Assembly (NCBI GenBank): GCA_902543245.1
Contig: CACBXQ010000002.1
Location: 1 to 64,000, forward strand
Origin: an uncultured Pelagibacteraceae bacterium
GTDB taxonomy: Bacteria; Pseudomonadota; Alphaproteobacteria; Pelagibacterales; Pelagibacteraceae
DNA length: 64,000 nucleotides
Direction of reading: 5' to 3'
Shown here: piece by piece, positions 51,926 to 60,818 of the stretch
How the letters are laid out: every line of letters starts with the position of its first letter
Position numbering within the stretch: the first letter of the stretch is position 1
Position numbers and translations under genes: made by a program
Notes under the pieces: model-generated
Database searches by the model: none
What the model saw: the letters and a program-made list of their open reading frames with translations, nothing else
What the model was told of the DNA's origin: nothing

Positions 51926-52630
51926 ATGATTAAAAAACAAATAAATCAAAATGACATATTTCGCAAAGAATTTCTTGAGCTTGTTGAAGACAAATATTCT
52001 TTTAGTATCTCTCCAATAAATAGAACTATAAATAAGCCAAAATCACTGGATAAGCAATTAATGCTTAAGAATTTGAAGAGTAAGATTGAACAAATCAAGG
52101 ATTGTGAGCTTAAAAACAATGCAACTAAAATTGTATTCAGTGATGGAAAATATAATAGTCCTATAATGATAGTTGGCGAAGCACCTGGAGAAAAAGAAGA
52201 TGTAATTGGAATTCCATTTGTGGGAGAAGCTGGTTTGCTTCTAAATAAAATGTTAAATGCAATTAAACTAAAAAGAGAAAATCTGTATATTACAAATTTA
52301 GTTAACTATAGACCTCCAAATAACAGAAAGCCAGAACCTAAAGAAATAATTAGGTATTCTAAATATTTAAAAGAACACATATCAATTATTAGTCCTAAAA
52401 TATTAATTTTAATGGGAAGTGTCGCCATGGAAGGTTTGTTAGGAAATAAAATTAAAATTTCAAAAGAAAGAGGTTCTTGGAAAGAAATAATAATAAATAA
52501 TAAAACTTATCAAACAATAATAACATTCCATCCTGCATATTTGCTTAGACTGCCAGATCAAAAAAAGTATTCATGGGAAGATTTAAAAATCATAAAAAAA
52601 AAAATAGAAGAACTGCAGCTAAAAATATAA
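51926..52630 (+). CDS. Uracil-DNA glycosylase family 4-like protein, Fe-S ligands missing
   Basis: 234 residues of the UDG superfamily: motif 1 GEAPGEKEDVIGIPFVG (residues 84-100), NLVNYRPPNNRKPEP near 125, ILMGSVAMEGLL and motif 2 FHPAYLLRLPDQK near 208. Family 4 enzymes hold a 4Fe-4S cluster through four Cys; here only Cys60 remains, and the KCRPP-type Cys is Tyr128 while the later Cys position reads RYSKYL. A cluster-free, alphaproteobacterial-type variant is likely. Divergent from the TPR gene. Confidence 0.88.
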   Translation: MIKKQINQNDIFRKEFLELVEDKYSFSISPINRTINKPKSLDKQLMLKNLKSKIEQIKDCELKNNATKIVFSDGKYNSPIMIVGEAPGEKEDVIGIPFVGEAGLLLNKMLNAIKLKRENLYITNLVNYRPPNNRKPEPKEIIRYSKYLKEHISIISPKILILMGSVAMEGLLGNKIKISKERGSWKEIIINNKTYQTIITFHPAYLLRLPDQKKYSWEDLKIIKKKIEELQLKI

Positions 52631-53190
52631 AATTTAATATTCTTGCAGGAGTGGATGAGGTTGGGAGAGGAAGTCTAGTTGGGCCAGTTTATGCAGCTGC
52701 GGTTATTCTAAATAAATCGATCAATTTAAAAATACTAAAAGACTCAAAAACTTTAACAAAAGAAAAAAGGGAATATTTGTTTAGTTATATTAAAAAAAAT
52801 TCTATATGGGCAGTAGGGAAAGCTTCAGTTAAAGAAATCGATAAAATTAATATTCTACAAGCAAGTTTGCTTGCTATGAAAAGAGCAATAAAAAAACTTA
52901 AAAGAAAACCTACAAAGGTCTTAATTGATGGAAATAAAATTCCAAATATAAAAAATTATAATTTAAGAGCAATAATCAAAGGTGACCAAAAGATACCATC
53001 GATTTCTGCAGCATCCATTGTTGCTAAAGTATCCCGGGATATATTTATAAAAACATTAGCAAAAAAAAATAAAGGTTATAATTGGGAACAGAATTATGGA
53101 TATGGAACTAAACAACATTTAAAAGCAATCAAAAAACTTGGTATTACCAAACATCACAGAAGAACTTTTTCTCCTGTTTCTAAATTTTAA
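52573..53190 (+). CDS. rnhB: Ribonuclease HII
   Basis: Removes ribonucleotides from DNA. 205 residues with the catalytic ILAGVDEVGRGSLVGPVYAAAV near residue 24, the second acidic site VLIDGN near 116, IKGDQKIPSISAASIVAKVSRD near 136 and GYGTKQHLKAIKKLG. The only ATG (52573) lies inside the UDG gene in another frame, giving a 58-nt overlap and a basic N-terminal tail; a non-ATG start after the UDG stop cannot be excluded. Next to ccrM, as in other alphaproteobacteria. Confidence 0.95.
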   Translation: MGRFKNHKKKNRRTAAKNIKFNILAGVDEVGRGSLVGPVYAAAVILNKSINLKILKDSKTLTKEKREYLFSYIKKNSIWAVGKASVKEIDKINILQASLLAMKRAIKKLKRKPTKVLIDGNKIPNIKNYNLRAIIKGDQKIPSISAASIVAKVSRDIFIKTLAKKNKGYNWEQNYGYGTKQHLKAIKKLGITKHHRRTFSPVSKF

Positions 53191-53254
53191 ACACAATATC
53201 TAGTTCCTTTAAATTTTATTAGCACAAATTGAGTCCAAATATTACAATCTCAGG

Positions 53255-53283
53255 TTGACCTAAGAATCTATTTCGAGTCTAAT
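53255..53283 (+). promoter_or_regulatory. ccrM promoter with embedded GANTC sites
   Basis: TTGACC (53255-53260) and TCTAAT (53278-53283) are spaced by 17 nt, each one mismatch from consensus. GAATC (53264-53268) lies in the spacer and GAGTC (53275-53279) runs into the -10 hexamer; a third site GAGTC lies upstream at 53231-53235. The predicted start near 53290 leaves a leader of only about 7 nt before the ATG at 53297. GANTC is the target of CcrM itself. Confidence 0.65.
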
Positions 53284-53296
53284 AATTTTATTAAAA

Positions 53297-54367
53297 ATGA
53301 AAAGTGATTTTAAAAATAAAATTATTAACGGAGATAGTCTCAAAGAATTAAGAAAGATTCCAGATGAGACTTTTGATTTAATTTTTTCTGATCCTCCATA
53401 TAATCTCCAATTAAAAAATGAGTTAATCAGGCCTGATAGATCAAAGGTTGATGCTGTAAACGACAAATGGGATCAATTTGAAAATTTTAAAAAATATGAT
53501 GAGTTTACTTATCAATGGCTATCTGAATGTAAAAGAATATTAAAAAAAAATGGATCGATATGGGTGATAGGTAGTTATCATAATATTTTTAGAGTAGGAA
53601 CAGCAATTCAAAATTTAGGTTTTTGGATATTAAACGATGTAATTTGGAATAAAAATAACCCAATGCCTAACTTTAGAGGGACACGTTTCACAAATGCTCA
53701 CGAGACCTTAATTTGGGCATCAAAAAATGAAAAATCTAAATACACTTTTAATTATCAATCATTAAAATGTTTAAATGATGATCTGCAAATGAGATCAAAC
53801 TGGAACCTTCCAATTTGTAATGGAGCAGAAAGATTAAAAAAAAATGGAAAAAAATTACATTCAACACAAAAACCTGAAGCTTTACTCCACAGAGTTCTAT
53901 TAGCATCATCAAATAAAGATGATATGATTTTAGATCCATTTCTAGGTTCAGGAACTACAGCTACAGTTGCAAAAAAACTTGGTAGAAATTACTACGGTAT
54001 AGAAAAAGAAAAAAGTTATTTTAAGGCTGCAGAAGAAAGGTTAAAAAATACAAAACCTATTGAAGACGACTTATTAGATACACTTAAAAACAATAGATCA
54101 AAACCAAGAGTACCTTTTGGATCGCTAGTTGAAATGGGCTTAATTAAACCAGGTACGCAGATATTTGATCAAAAGAAAAAAAATAACGCAAAAATAAACG
54201 TAGATGGAAGTATTAGATGTCATAACTCTAAAGGATCAATTCACAAGGTTGCAGCACAAATTAGTGGAGCAGAAAGTTGTAATGGTTGGACTTTTTGGTA
54301 TTTCATGTCTGGGAAATCAATTAAACCAATCGATCATTTAAGGGACAAGTTAAGATCCAATGATTAA
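53297..54367 (+). CDS. ccrM: Cell-cycle adenine DNA methyltransferase CcrM (GANTC)
   Basis: Beta-class N6-adenine methyltransferase of 356 residues. Catalytic DPPYNLQLKNEL near residue 32, FRGTRFTNAHETLIWA near 129, SAM-binding LDPFLGSGTTATVAKKLGRNYYGIE near 213 and HSTQKPEALLHRV near 190. The C-terminal 80-residue domain (VPFGSLVEMGLIKPG; GSIHKVAAQISGAESCNGWTFW) is the extra DNA-recognition domain of CcrM. Located after rnhB. The end overlaps the converging glycosyltransferase-like gene by 18 nt. Confidence 0.95.
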   Translation: MKSDFKNKIINGDSLKELRKIPDETFDLIFSDPPYNLQLKNELIRPDRSKVDAVNDKWDQFENFKKYDEFTYQWLSECKRILKKNGSIWVIGSYHNIFRVGTAIQNLGFWILNDVIWNKNNPMPNFRGTRFTNAHETLIWASKNEKSKYTFNYQSLKCLNDDLQMRSNWNLPICNGAERLKKNGKKLHSTQKPEALLHRVLLASSNKDDMILDPFLGSGTTATVAKKLGRNYYGIEKEKSYFKAAEERLKNTKPIEDDLLDTLKNNRSKPRVPFGSLVEMGLIKPGTQIFDQKKKNNAKINVDGSIRCHNSKGSIHKVAAQISGAESCNGWTFWYFMSGKSIKPIDHLRDKLRSND

Positions 54368-55381
54368 GTTTTGATAATTATCTTTGGAAAAATATCTAAA
54401 TTGATTTTGTTTGTATATCTGAATTTTATCATACAATTGTTTATTATTAGATAAAGATAATATTTTACTGATTAAATCCTTTAAATTATTTGAAGATACC
54501 AATGCAATCTCACTCATAAAATCCTTTGAATAATTTTCATACATTTTGTGATTTAAGTTAGGATTTATATTAACAAATATTGGAGGTATATTTTTTAGAT
54601 ATGCAAAAGTTATCCCTATACCTGAATTGTCAGTCAATAAAAAATCACTTTTATTAATATCTTGAATATTTGAGCTATTTTTTGATATAAAAATATTTTT
54701 ATTGTTTGAACTATCGATGATAGTGTCTAATCTATTTAAATCTTCAACATATTTTTTGCTTTCTGGATGAGGGCGAATAATTATACTAAATAGCTTCGAC
54801 AATTCTTTAAAAACATTTAACTCTAAATTATGAATTAAACTTTCCTTTCCAAATGATGGTGCTATTAAAATTGTCTTTCTATTTTCATTGATAATTAGCT
54901 TTTTCAATTTCATAAATTTATCAAGATGATAAAATTTATATTTTAAAATCTTTCCCTCATCTATAATATTTCTTAGATAATTATATTGATCTAGACTACA
55001 AGCATAAACTTTATCAAAATAATTCATTTGATTTTTATGCGTGTAATGTGCATTTAATAGTAAAGAATGTTGAAAAAAAAAATAGCTTGATTTATTATTA
55101 ATTTTTTTATTAATAGTGGGCGTAGAAGTGAATATCTCATAATCGTTACAAAATTTTAACAAAGTAAATAAAATTTTTGGAGTAAAATTAAATATTTTAC
55201 TTGAAATAATTTCTTTATTATCCGTAACTAATATTGATTGAAAAGATATATTTTTTTTTTTTAAAATCTCTTCAATTTCAAAAAATATTTCTAAGTACTG
55301 TTTTTTGCTCTCAAAAATTAATAATTTCTTTTTGTTGATAAGAATTGAGAAAATATTTTTTATATCATTCAAAGAGATCAT
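54350..55381 (-). CDS. CDP-glycerol glycerophosphotransferase-like (TagB/TagF-type GT-B) protein
   Basis: 343 residues, very rich in Asn, Ile and Lys. The C-terminal half has the nucleotide-binding layout of CDP-glycerol glycerophosphotransferases and related GT-B enzymes: TILIAPSFGKESLI near residue 169, IIRPHPESKKYVEDL near 199, SDFLLTDNSGIGITFAYLKN near 245 and PPIFVN. The N-terminal half is unrecognised. It could add glycerol phosphate or another phospho-sugar to a surface polymer. ATGA-coupled to the membrane sulfatase-fold gene upstream. Confidence 0.6.
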   Translation of the reverse strand: MISLNDIKNIFSILINKKKLLIFESKKQYLEIFFEIEEILKKKNISFQSILVTDNKEIISSKIFNFTPKILFTLLKFCNDYEIFTSTPTINKKINNKSSYFFFQHSLLLNAHYTHKNQMNYFDKVYACSLDQYNYLRNIIDEGKILKYKFYHLDKFMKLKKLIINENRKTILIAPSFGKESLIHNLELNVFKELSKLFSIIIRPHPESKKYVEDLNRLDTIIDSSNNKNIFISKNSSNIQDINKSDFLLTDNSGIGITFAYLKNIPPIFVNINPNLNHKMYENYSKDFMSEIALVSSNNLKDLISKILSLSNNKQLYDKIQIYKQNQFRYFSKDNYQNLIIGS

Positions 55382-56862
55382 TCCATAATAACCTCTGTAA
55401 CTTTACCAAATCTTTTTTCTCCAGGATATCCAAGTATAAAATGCTTTTTAGGGGCAAATTTTGGACTTTCTTGATTTATAATTGAAATTATAAGTCGCGT
55501 CATATTTACAGTATCCAATTTACTATCTAAAAATTTTTCATAATTTTTTGGAACCTTTAATAAATTGAATACTGAAAATTCATAGCGGATATTCTTTTGT
55601 ATCGTAAAATTATCTATACCAAGATGATAGTTGCCTACTTTTTTTGAAGAATTATCAGGATTATTTAATTTTAAACCATGATCACCAACAAATATAACTA
55701 CTCCATCAGGATCTTTGCTATCTATAAAATTTATAAATTCAGAAACATCTTTAAGTGTACAGTTATAATTTAATTTATAATTTCCAGTACTACTTTTGTA
55801 CTTGTTGCAATTTCTGTCAAAAATATATGGATAATGTGGATAAAGATGATGTATTAGAAAAAATTTTCTTTTGTAATTTACTTCGAGATTATCAGAAAAA
55901 TTTACAAAATTTTCTAACCCATCATCTAGATCATAATCAATTCGTTTAAAAAGTTTTTTATATACACCATCAAAATAACTTTTTTCAAAAAAGAAAAAAA
56001 AATTATTATTAAATAATTTTCCCAAATAATGGTTTTTTTTAAAGTATTTTTTATAGCTATGCTTTGTAATTTCATCTGGATAAAAGCGATTTCCAAAATG
56101 AATGAATTCATAATCTGCACTTTTTAGAAAAGTTAAAAAAGAGTTATTAATATTTTTATCAAAATTTCTAGGAAAAAAATTTTCAAAGTTTGAATACTTT
56201 GAATTTTCATCAACTATATAATTTGAGGCAAATAAAGATGTCAAAGCTGCATAAGTGGTATTATATGAAGAATACAATTTTTTTATATGAAAATAATTAT
56301 CATTTTTATAATCATCAACTTCAAATTTTTCACTAAATATTGATTCATAATCATTTATATTAATCATGCTATCCAATAGTATTAAATAAAAATTATTATC
56401 AAATTCTGAATTATCATTATATTTTGCTTCATATTGTAAGATTGAATTATGATTTTTTAAATCTGAGAAATAATTTATTAAATTAAAAGAAAATAATGAA
56501 AAATTCAAAAAGAAAAAAAAATAAAGAAATATTAATAAATTATTAAAAAACTTTTTTATCAAAAATAAATAAGCAATTATAACTGTAGTATTTAATAAGA
56601 TAAAAAATGATAAACCTAAACTGTTGTAAATATCCTTATAAAAAAATGATAGAAAAAATAATAAAGGAAATATAAATAAATAATATGTATAATTTTTTTT
56701 ATATTTTCTAATACATAAGTATAAAAAAGAAAATATAATAAAAATAATTAAGTAAAAATTAAAAATCCAAAAGTAGTCAGAATTTGAAATTTGCGGTAAA
56801 TTTATTTTATTAAGGAAATTTATGAATGGTAAAGTAAAAAAAAGAATACTAATAATAAACAT
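55378..56862 (-). CDS. Membrane protein with sulfatase / phosphoglycerol-transferase-like domain
   Basis: 494 residues. Four to five membrane segments occupy residues 1-130. The extracytoplasmic alkaline-phosphatase-superfamily domain has the first metal Asp in LILLDSM (Asp164), a Thr-rich nucleophile candidate in NTTYAALTSLF near 201-211, an HHLYPHYPY segment and the metal pair in VVIFVGDHGLKL near 390. This is the layout of LtaS/OpgB/EptA-type transferases, which move phosphoglycerol or phosphoethanolamine from lipids onto surface polymers. The substrate is unknown. Confidence 0.7.
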   Translation of the reverse strand: MFIISILFFTLPFINFLNKINLPQISNSDYFWIFNFYLIIFIIFSFLYLCIRKYKKNYTYYLFIFPLLFFLSFFYKDIYNSLGLSFFILLNTTVIIAYLFLIKKFFNNLLIFLYFFFFLNFSLFSFNLINYFSDLKNHNSILQYEAKYNDNSEFDNNFYLILLDSMININDYESIFSEKFEVDDYKNDNYFHIKKLYSSYNTTYAALTSLFASNYIVDENSKYSNFENFFPRNFDKNINNSFLTFLKSADYEFIHFGNRFYPDEITKHSYKKYFKKNHYLGKLFNNNFFFFFEKSYFDGVYKKLFKRIDYDLDDGLENFVNFSDNLEVNYKRKFFLIHHLYPHYPYIFDRNCNKYKSSTGNYKLNYNCTLKDVSEFINFIDSKDPDGVVIFVGDHGLKLNNPDNSSKKVGNYHLGIDNFTIQKNIRYEFSVFNLLKVPKNYEKFLDSKLDTVNMTRLIISIINQESPKFAPKKHFILGYPGEKRFGKVTEVIME

Positions 56863-56949
56863 GATTTCAGTTATTCAATAGTTTAAAGAAAATACACATT
56901 GCTAATGTTTTTTAATAATATATCTTTCTTATACTTTATAGGTTTTATT

Positions 56950-57162
56950 ATGAAAGGAATTTTTCTTATAACATTGTCATTTATTATTTTTTCAGTTTTT
57001 CCTAATACTGCTTACGCTTATATCGATCCAGGAACAGGTGGAATTATAATTCAATTCTTAATAGCTATAATAGCTGGAATAGCTTCTTTCTGGTTAATAA
57101 TTAAACAAAAAATTAAATCTTTTTTTAAAAAAAATGAAAATAAAAAAGATGAAAATAAGTAA
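56950..57162 (+). CDS. Small YIDPGTG-motif membrane protein
   Basis: 70 residues from ATG 56950: a signal peptide ending in AYA, the conserved YIDPGTGG motif right behind it, one membrane helix (IIIQFLIAIIAGIASFWLII) and a Lys-rich cytoplasmic tail. Small proteins with this motif recur beside glycan-modification genes; function unknown. The start is chosen because the earlier in-frame TTG/ATG would place a long hydrophobic stretch before the signal peptide. A possible -10 (TATACT, 56930-56935) lies just upstream. Divergent from the sulfatase-like gene and 14 nt before the methyltransferase. Confidence 0.7.
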   Translation: MKGIFLITLSFIIFSVFPNTAYAYIDPGTGGIIIQFLIAIIAGIASFWLIIKQKIKSFFKKNENKKDENK

Positions 57163-57176
57163 TCAAATAATAATTT

Positions 57177-57944
57177 ATGAAATTTGGTAATTTTGATAAA
57201 CTTGCAACTAACTATGCTAAGTACAGACCATCATATAATTATTTACTAATAAATAAGATTATTAAAAAATTTAAAAAAAAAACTACTGTATTAGATATTG
57301 GAGCCGGTACTGGCAAACTTACACAAATTTTAAAAAAAACAAATTATTTTAAGAAAATAATTGCAGTTGAACCTAGTAAACAAATGATAAACTATGGTAA
57401 AAAATTATTAGGTAAGAAAAAAATAATTTGGAAGAATATACCCGCAGAAGAGATTTTTTTTGAAAAAAACTCAATAGATTTAATTTGTGCAGCATCATCT
57501 TTTCACTGGTTTACCAAGAAGAAAAATTTAGATAATTTTAGCATGATGCTCAAAAAAAATTGTTTTTTTCTTATAATATATAATTCAAGAAAAACTAAAT
57601 TATCAATGGATGAAAACAAAATTGAAGATTTGCTTAAAAATAAATACAATATAACTAAAAGAGTTTCTTCTGGTAAAATTATGACGAAAAAATATCTTAA
57701 TAAAATTTTAAATAATACAAATTTTAGAATAATTGAAAAGAAAATAAAAATTGATTTAAAAAAAATAAAAAAAAATAATTATATTGGTGCATGGAAATCT
57801 GTAAATGATATACAAGTTCAACTTGGCAAAGAATTTAAAAATTTCATCAATGATATTGATAATATTTTAAAAAATAAAAAATCAGTAAAAGTATATTACG
57901 AAACTAAAGTTTGGGTGCTCAAAAATGTTAAGCCCAAAAATTAA
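57177..57944 (+). CDS. SAM-dependent methyltransferase, candidate MeOPN O-methyltransferase
   Basis: 255-residue class I methyltransferase: FDKLATNYAKYRPSYN at the N-terminus, SAM motif I VLDIGAGTGKLTQI (residues 38-51), IIAVEPSKQMI near 62 and a motif IV-like LICAASSFHWF near 102. It is the first gene of a four-gene plus-strand operon and overlaps the glutamine-kinase-like gene by 20 nt. In C. jejuni the phosphoramidate cluster contains methyltransferases (Cj1419/Cj1420) thought to make the O-methyl group; that role is inferred here from position. Confidence 0.75.
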   Translation: MKFGNFDKLATNYAKYRPSYNYLLINKIIKKFKKKTTVLDIGAGTGKLTQILKKTNYFKKIIAVEPSKQMINYGKKLLGKKKIIWKNIPAEEIFFEKNSIDLICAASSFHWFTKKKNLDNFSMMLKKNCFFLIIYNSRKTKLSMDENKIEDLLKNKYNITKRVSSGKIMTKKYLNKILNNTNFRIIEKKIKIDLKKIKKNNYIGAWKSVNDIQVQLGKEFKNFINDIDNILKNKKSVKVYYETKVWVLKNVKPKN

Positions 57945-60240
57945 ATACCTTACCAGACTTCAAAAATTTAACGTACCAAAATTTAAATACTACAGTGTGA
58001 GTAATTGGTTGAAAAATAAAGATATTATATTAAAAAAAATAAAAAAAAATTTTAATAAAAAAATTGCAATTAGATCTGCATCTTTAGATGAAGATAATTT
58101 ATATTCTAATGCTGGAAAATACAAATCGTTTTTAAACATTAATCCAAAAAATTCAAAAATTGTAAGTGAAATAATAGATGAAGTAATTTCGTCCTATAAT
58201 TCAAAAATTAAATTGGAAAGCAGTTTCATTATCCAAAAAATGATTTCTAAACCGAAAATTAATGGTGTAATTTTTACTCAAGATCCTAATTCTGGTTTTC
58301 CAAGAACAATAATAAATTATACCAAAACAAAAGAAACAGATTTAATAACTTCTGGACAAGTTTCTGGTAATCAAATTATTTATTTTAATCACAAGAAAAC
58401 TAAAATTAATGTGAAATATATAAATAAACTAAGAAGAAATATTGAAAATATAGTTAAATTTATAGGAAAAAAAAATTTAGATATCGAATTCTGTATTGAT
58501 AATCATGACAAATTTATATTATTGCAATGTAGATTGCTTAAAATAAATAAAGTAAAAAAATATGATCTTAATGAATTGTATAAAAATTACTTTTTTTTCT
58601 ATCGTAAACTAAATAAGATTCTTCCCTCAGATCATATTCTAAATGGAAAAAAAACATTCTTTTCAACTATGACTGATTGGAATCCAGCTGAAATGATTGG
58701 TTTAAAGCCAAAAAAACTCACCTATACACTTTACCAAGAATTGATTAGCAACGAAGTTTGGTCTGAGAGCAGAAAAGAACTTGGTTATAAAAATGTACTA
58801 GGTGCTCCACTAATTAAAATATTTCTCGGAACGCCATATGTTGATATCAAAACAGATTTTAACTCTTTTTTAAATGATAAATTGGATAATAGAATACAAA
58901 AAAAACTTATAAATTATTATCTCTCCGAATTCAGTAAAAATCCATATTACTATTTTGATAAAGTGGAAAGTAAGTTGGTTCTAAACTGTATAAATTTTAG
59001 CTCAGATAAAATTATTAGTGAACTTAAAAGAAAAATAAATTTAACGAGTCATAATGTATCAAAAATTAAAGGTTCGTATTTAGATATTACAAATGGTCTC
59101 AAAGATAAATTAGAAAGTGAAATTAAAAAATATAAAAAACTAGATTTAGAAATTGATAGAATAGCAAAAGATAACAAAACTCATTCAATCAATAAGATTT
59201 ATAATTTAATTATTATTGTAAAAAAATATGGGACCTTGCCATTCTCTAACTTAGCTAGAATGGCTTTTGTATCCGTAAGTTTTCTAGATTCTATGATTGA
59301 TAGAAAAATCATAACAGAAAGTGACAAATTTAAAATAATGAATAGTAACTTAAATTTTTCAAAAAAATCTATCAATTTATTATCAAAGGGCAAAAAGAGG
59401 GAATTCTTAAAGACTTTTGGTCATTTGCGACCAAGCACTTATGATATAACAACAGATAACTATAAGGATGGTTATAAGCTATACTTTAAATCTTATCCTA
59501 ATAAAAAAAATAATCCTCAAGTAAGAAAAAAATTTATTTTTTCCAAAAACCAGAAAATGTTAATTTCAAAAGAGTTAAAGAAAAATAAATTAAAATTTAC
59601 TTTTAAAACATTGCTCGATTTTATTTTTAAAAGTATCAACTCAAGAGAGGAAAGTAAAAGAGTTTTTTCGAAAGGTATTAACCAAATTTTTAATGAAATT
59701 AAAAAACTATCAAAAACAACAAAGATTTCCGTTGAAGATTTTTCTCATTTGGATATTCAAATTCTAAAAAATTTATATAACAATTTTGATACTAACCATA
59801 TAAAATATACTTTTAGAAGAGATATAGAGATAAATAAAAAAAACTATAAGAAAAATTTATTGTTTCAACTGCCTGATGTAATTATTAATTCAAAAGATAT
59901 TTTTTTTTATGATGAAAAAGTTAAAAAGGGAAACTATTTAGGCTTCTCTGAAATTATTAAAAAACCAATTCTAATTAATAGCACTACTAAAAACTATGAT
60001 TTAGATAATAAAATTGTATGTATTGAAAATGCAGATCCGGGATATGATTTTATTTTCTCAAAGAAAATTGCAGGATTAATTACTGCTTATGGTGGACCAA
60101 ATTCTCATATGTGTATTAGATGCAATGAATTAAATATACCGGCATGTATCGGCGCTGGAAAGAATATGTTTAATAAAGTAATAAATGCAAGATTGATAGT
60201 CTTAAGTTGTGATAAAAAAAAAATAGAAGTAATAAAATGA
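57925..60240 (+). CDS. PEP-synthase-like enzyme, probable L-glutamine kinase (Cj1418-like)
   Basis: 771 residues with the three-part PEP-utiliser layout. The N-terminal ATP-grasp domain has IAIRSASLDEDNLYSNAGKY (residues 47-66), GVIFTQDPNSGFP near 113 and DIEFCIDN near 200. A central domain with TDWNPAEMIGLKPKKL near 250 is not that of true PEP synthases. The C-terminal phosphohistidine domain has GGPNSHMCIRCNELNIPACIG with the catalytic His at residue 728. Cj1418 of C. jejuni, of the same size and domain order, phosphorylates the amide N of glutamine. The following genes are exactly its downstream pathway. ATGA overlap with the next gene. Confidence 0.8.
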   Translation: MLSPKIKYLTRLQKFNVPKFKYYSVSNWLKNKDIILKKIKKNFNKKIAIRSASLDEDNLYSNAGKYKSFLNINPKNSKIVSEIIDEVISSYNSKIKLESSFIIQKMISKPKINGVIFTQDPNSGFPRTIINYTKTKETDLITSGQVSGNQIIYFNHKKTKINVKYINKLRRNIENIVKFIGKKNLDIEFCIDNHDKFILLQCRLLKINKVKKYDLNELYKNYFFFYRKLNKILPSDHILNGKKTFFSTMTDWNPAEMIGLKPKKLTYTLYQELISNEVWSESRKELGYKNVLGAPLIKIFLGTPYVDIKTDFNSFLNDKLDNRIQKKLINYYLSEFSKNPYYYFDKVESKLVLNCINFSSDKIISELKRKINLTSHNVSKIKGSYLDITNGLKDKLESEIKKYKKLDLEIDRIAKDNKTHSINKIYNLIIIVKKYGTLPFSNLARMAFVSVSFLDSMIDRKIITESDKFKIMNSNLNFSKKSINLLSKGKKREFLKTFGHLRPSTYDITTDNYKDGYKLYFKSYPNKKNNPQVRKKFIFSKNQKMLISKELKKNKLKFTFKTLLDFIFKSINSREESKRVFSKGINQIFNEIKKLSKTTKISVEDFSHLDIQILKNLYNNFDTNHIKYTFRRDIEINKKNYKKNLLFQLPDVIINSKDIFFYDEKVKKGNYLGFSEIIKKPILINSTTKNYDLDNKIVCIENADPGYDFIFSKKIAGLITAYGGPNSHMCIRCNELNIPACIGAGKNMFNKVINARLIVLSCDKKKIEVIK

Positions 60241-60818
60241 ATATTGGGATAATACCAGTAATATCAGAAGAAAGAAATATTTTCTTTAAAGTGGATATTA
60301 AACTAATAAAATTTTTAAAATTTTGTTTTGGTAAAAAAATAAAAATCGTAATTTTGAACGAAAGGAAAAAATACAAACTTGATTTAATTATTTCAAGCGG
60401 TGGGAATGATTTAACTATTTTTAATAATAATAAACAAAATAAATTAAGAAATATACTGGATCACTTTTACATTCGGTCAGCTATTAAAAATAAAATTCCA
60501 TATTTAGGAATATGTTTTGGAGCCCAAAAGATTGCAAACTATTTTAAATCTAAAATAAAAAAAACAAATTTACACACCAAATGTTCTCATAAAATTAAAA
60601 TTTTAAATGTAAATAAAATTATTTTAAGAAAATCATACCATAATTTTAAAATCACAAAATTAAGTAAGTCATTAATCAATCTTGGAGTAGCATTAAATGA
60701 CAGTTCATGTGAATTTTTTAAACACAAACATAAAAGTATTTATGGTTTAATGTGGCATCCAGAAAGAGAATATAAATTCTCAAATATTGAAAAAAAAATA
60801 TTTTTAAAAGTATTATGA
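60237..60818 (+). CDS. Class I glutamine-amidotransferase-like hydrolase (Cj1417-like)
   Basis: 193 residues with the class I GATase triad: nucleophile Cys93 in YLGICFGAQ, and His174 and Glu176 in MWHPERE. No synthetase partner domain or pyrimidine/purine gene is adjacent. In the MeOPN pathway Cj1417 hydrolyses gamma-glutamyl-CDP-amidate to cytidine diphosphoramidate and glutamate; the order kinase, hydrolase, cytidylyltransferase is the same here. ATGA overlaps on both sides show tight coupling. Confidence 0.8.
   Translation: MNIGIIPVISEERNIFFKVDIKLIKFLKFCFGKKIKIVILNERKKYKLDLIISSGGNDLTIFNNNKQNKLRNILDHFYIRSAIKNKIPYLGICFGAQKIANYFKSKIKKTNLHTKCSHKIKILNVNKIILRKSYHNFKITKLSKSLINLGVALNDSSCEFFKHKHKSIYGLMWHPEREYKFSNIEKKIFLKVL

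Noticed and set aside
56899-56949. Longer start (TTG 56899 or ATG 56905) for the YIDPGTG protein
   Set aside because: ATG 56950 directly starts a standard signal peptide; the extra residues would add an odd second hydrophobic stretch and overlap the likely promoter.
57925-60240. Annotation as phosphoenolpyruvate synthase (ppsA)
   Set aside because: The central domain is not the PEP/pyruvate barrel, and the neighbours form a phosphoramidate pathway.
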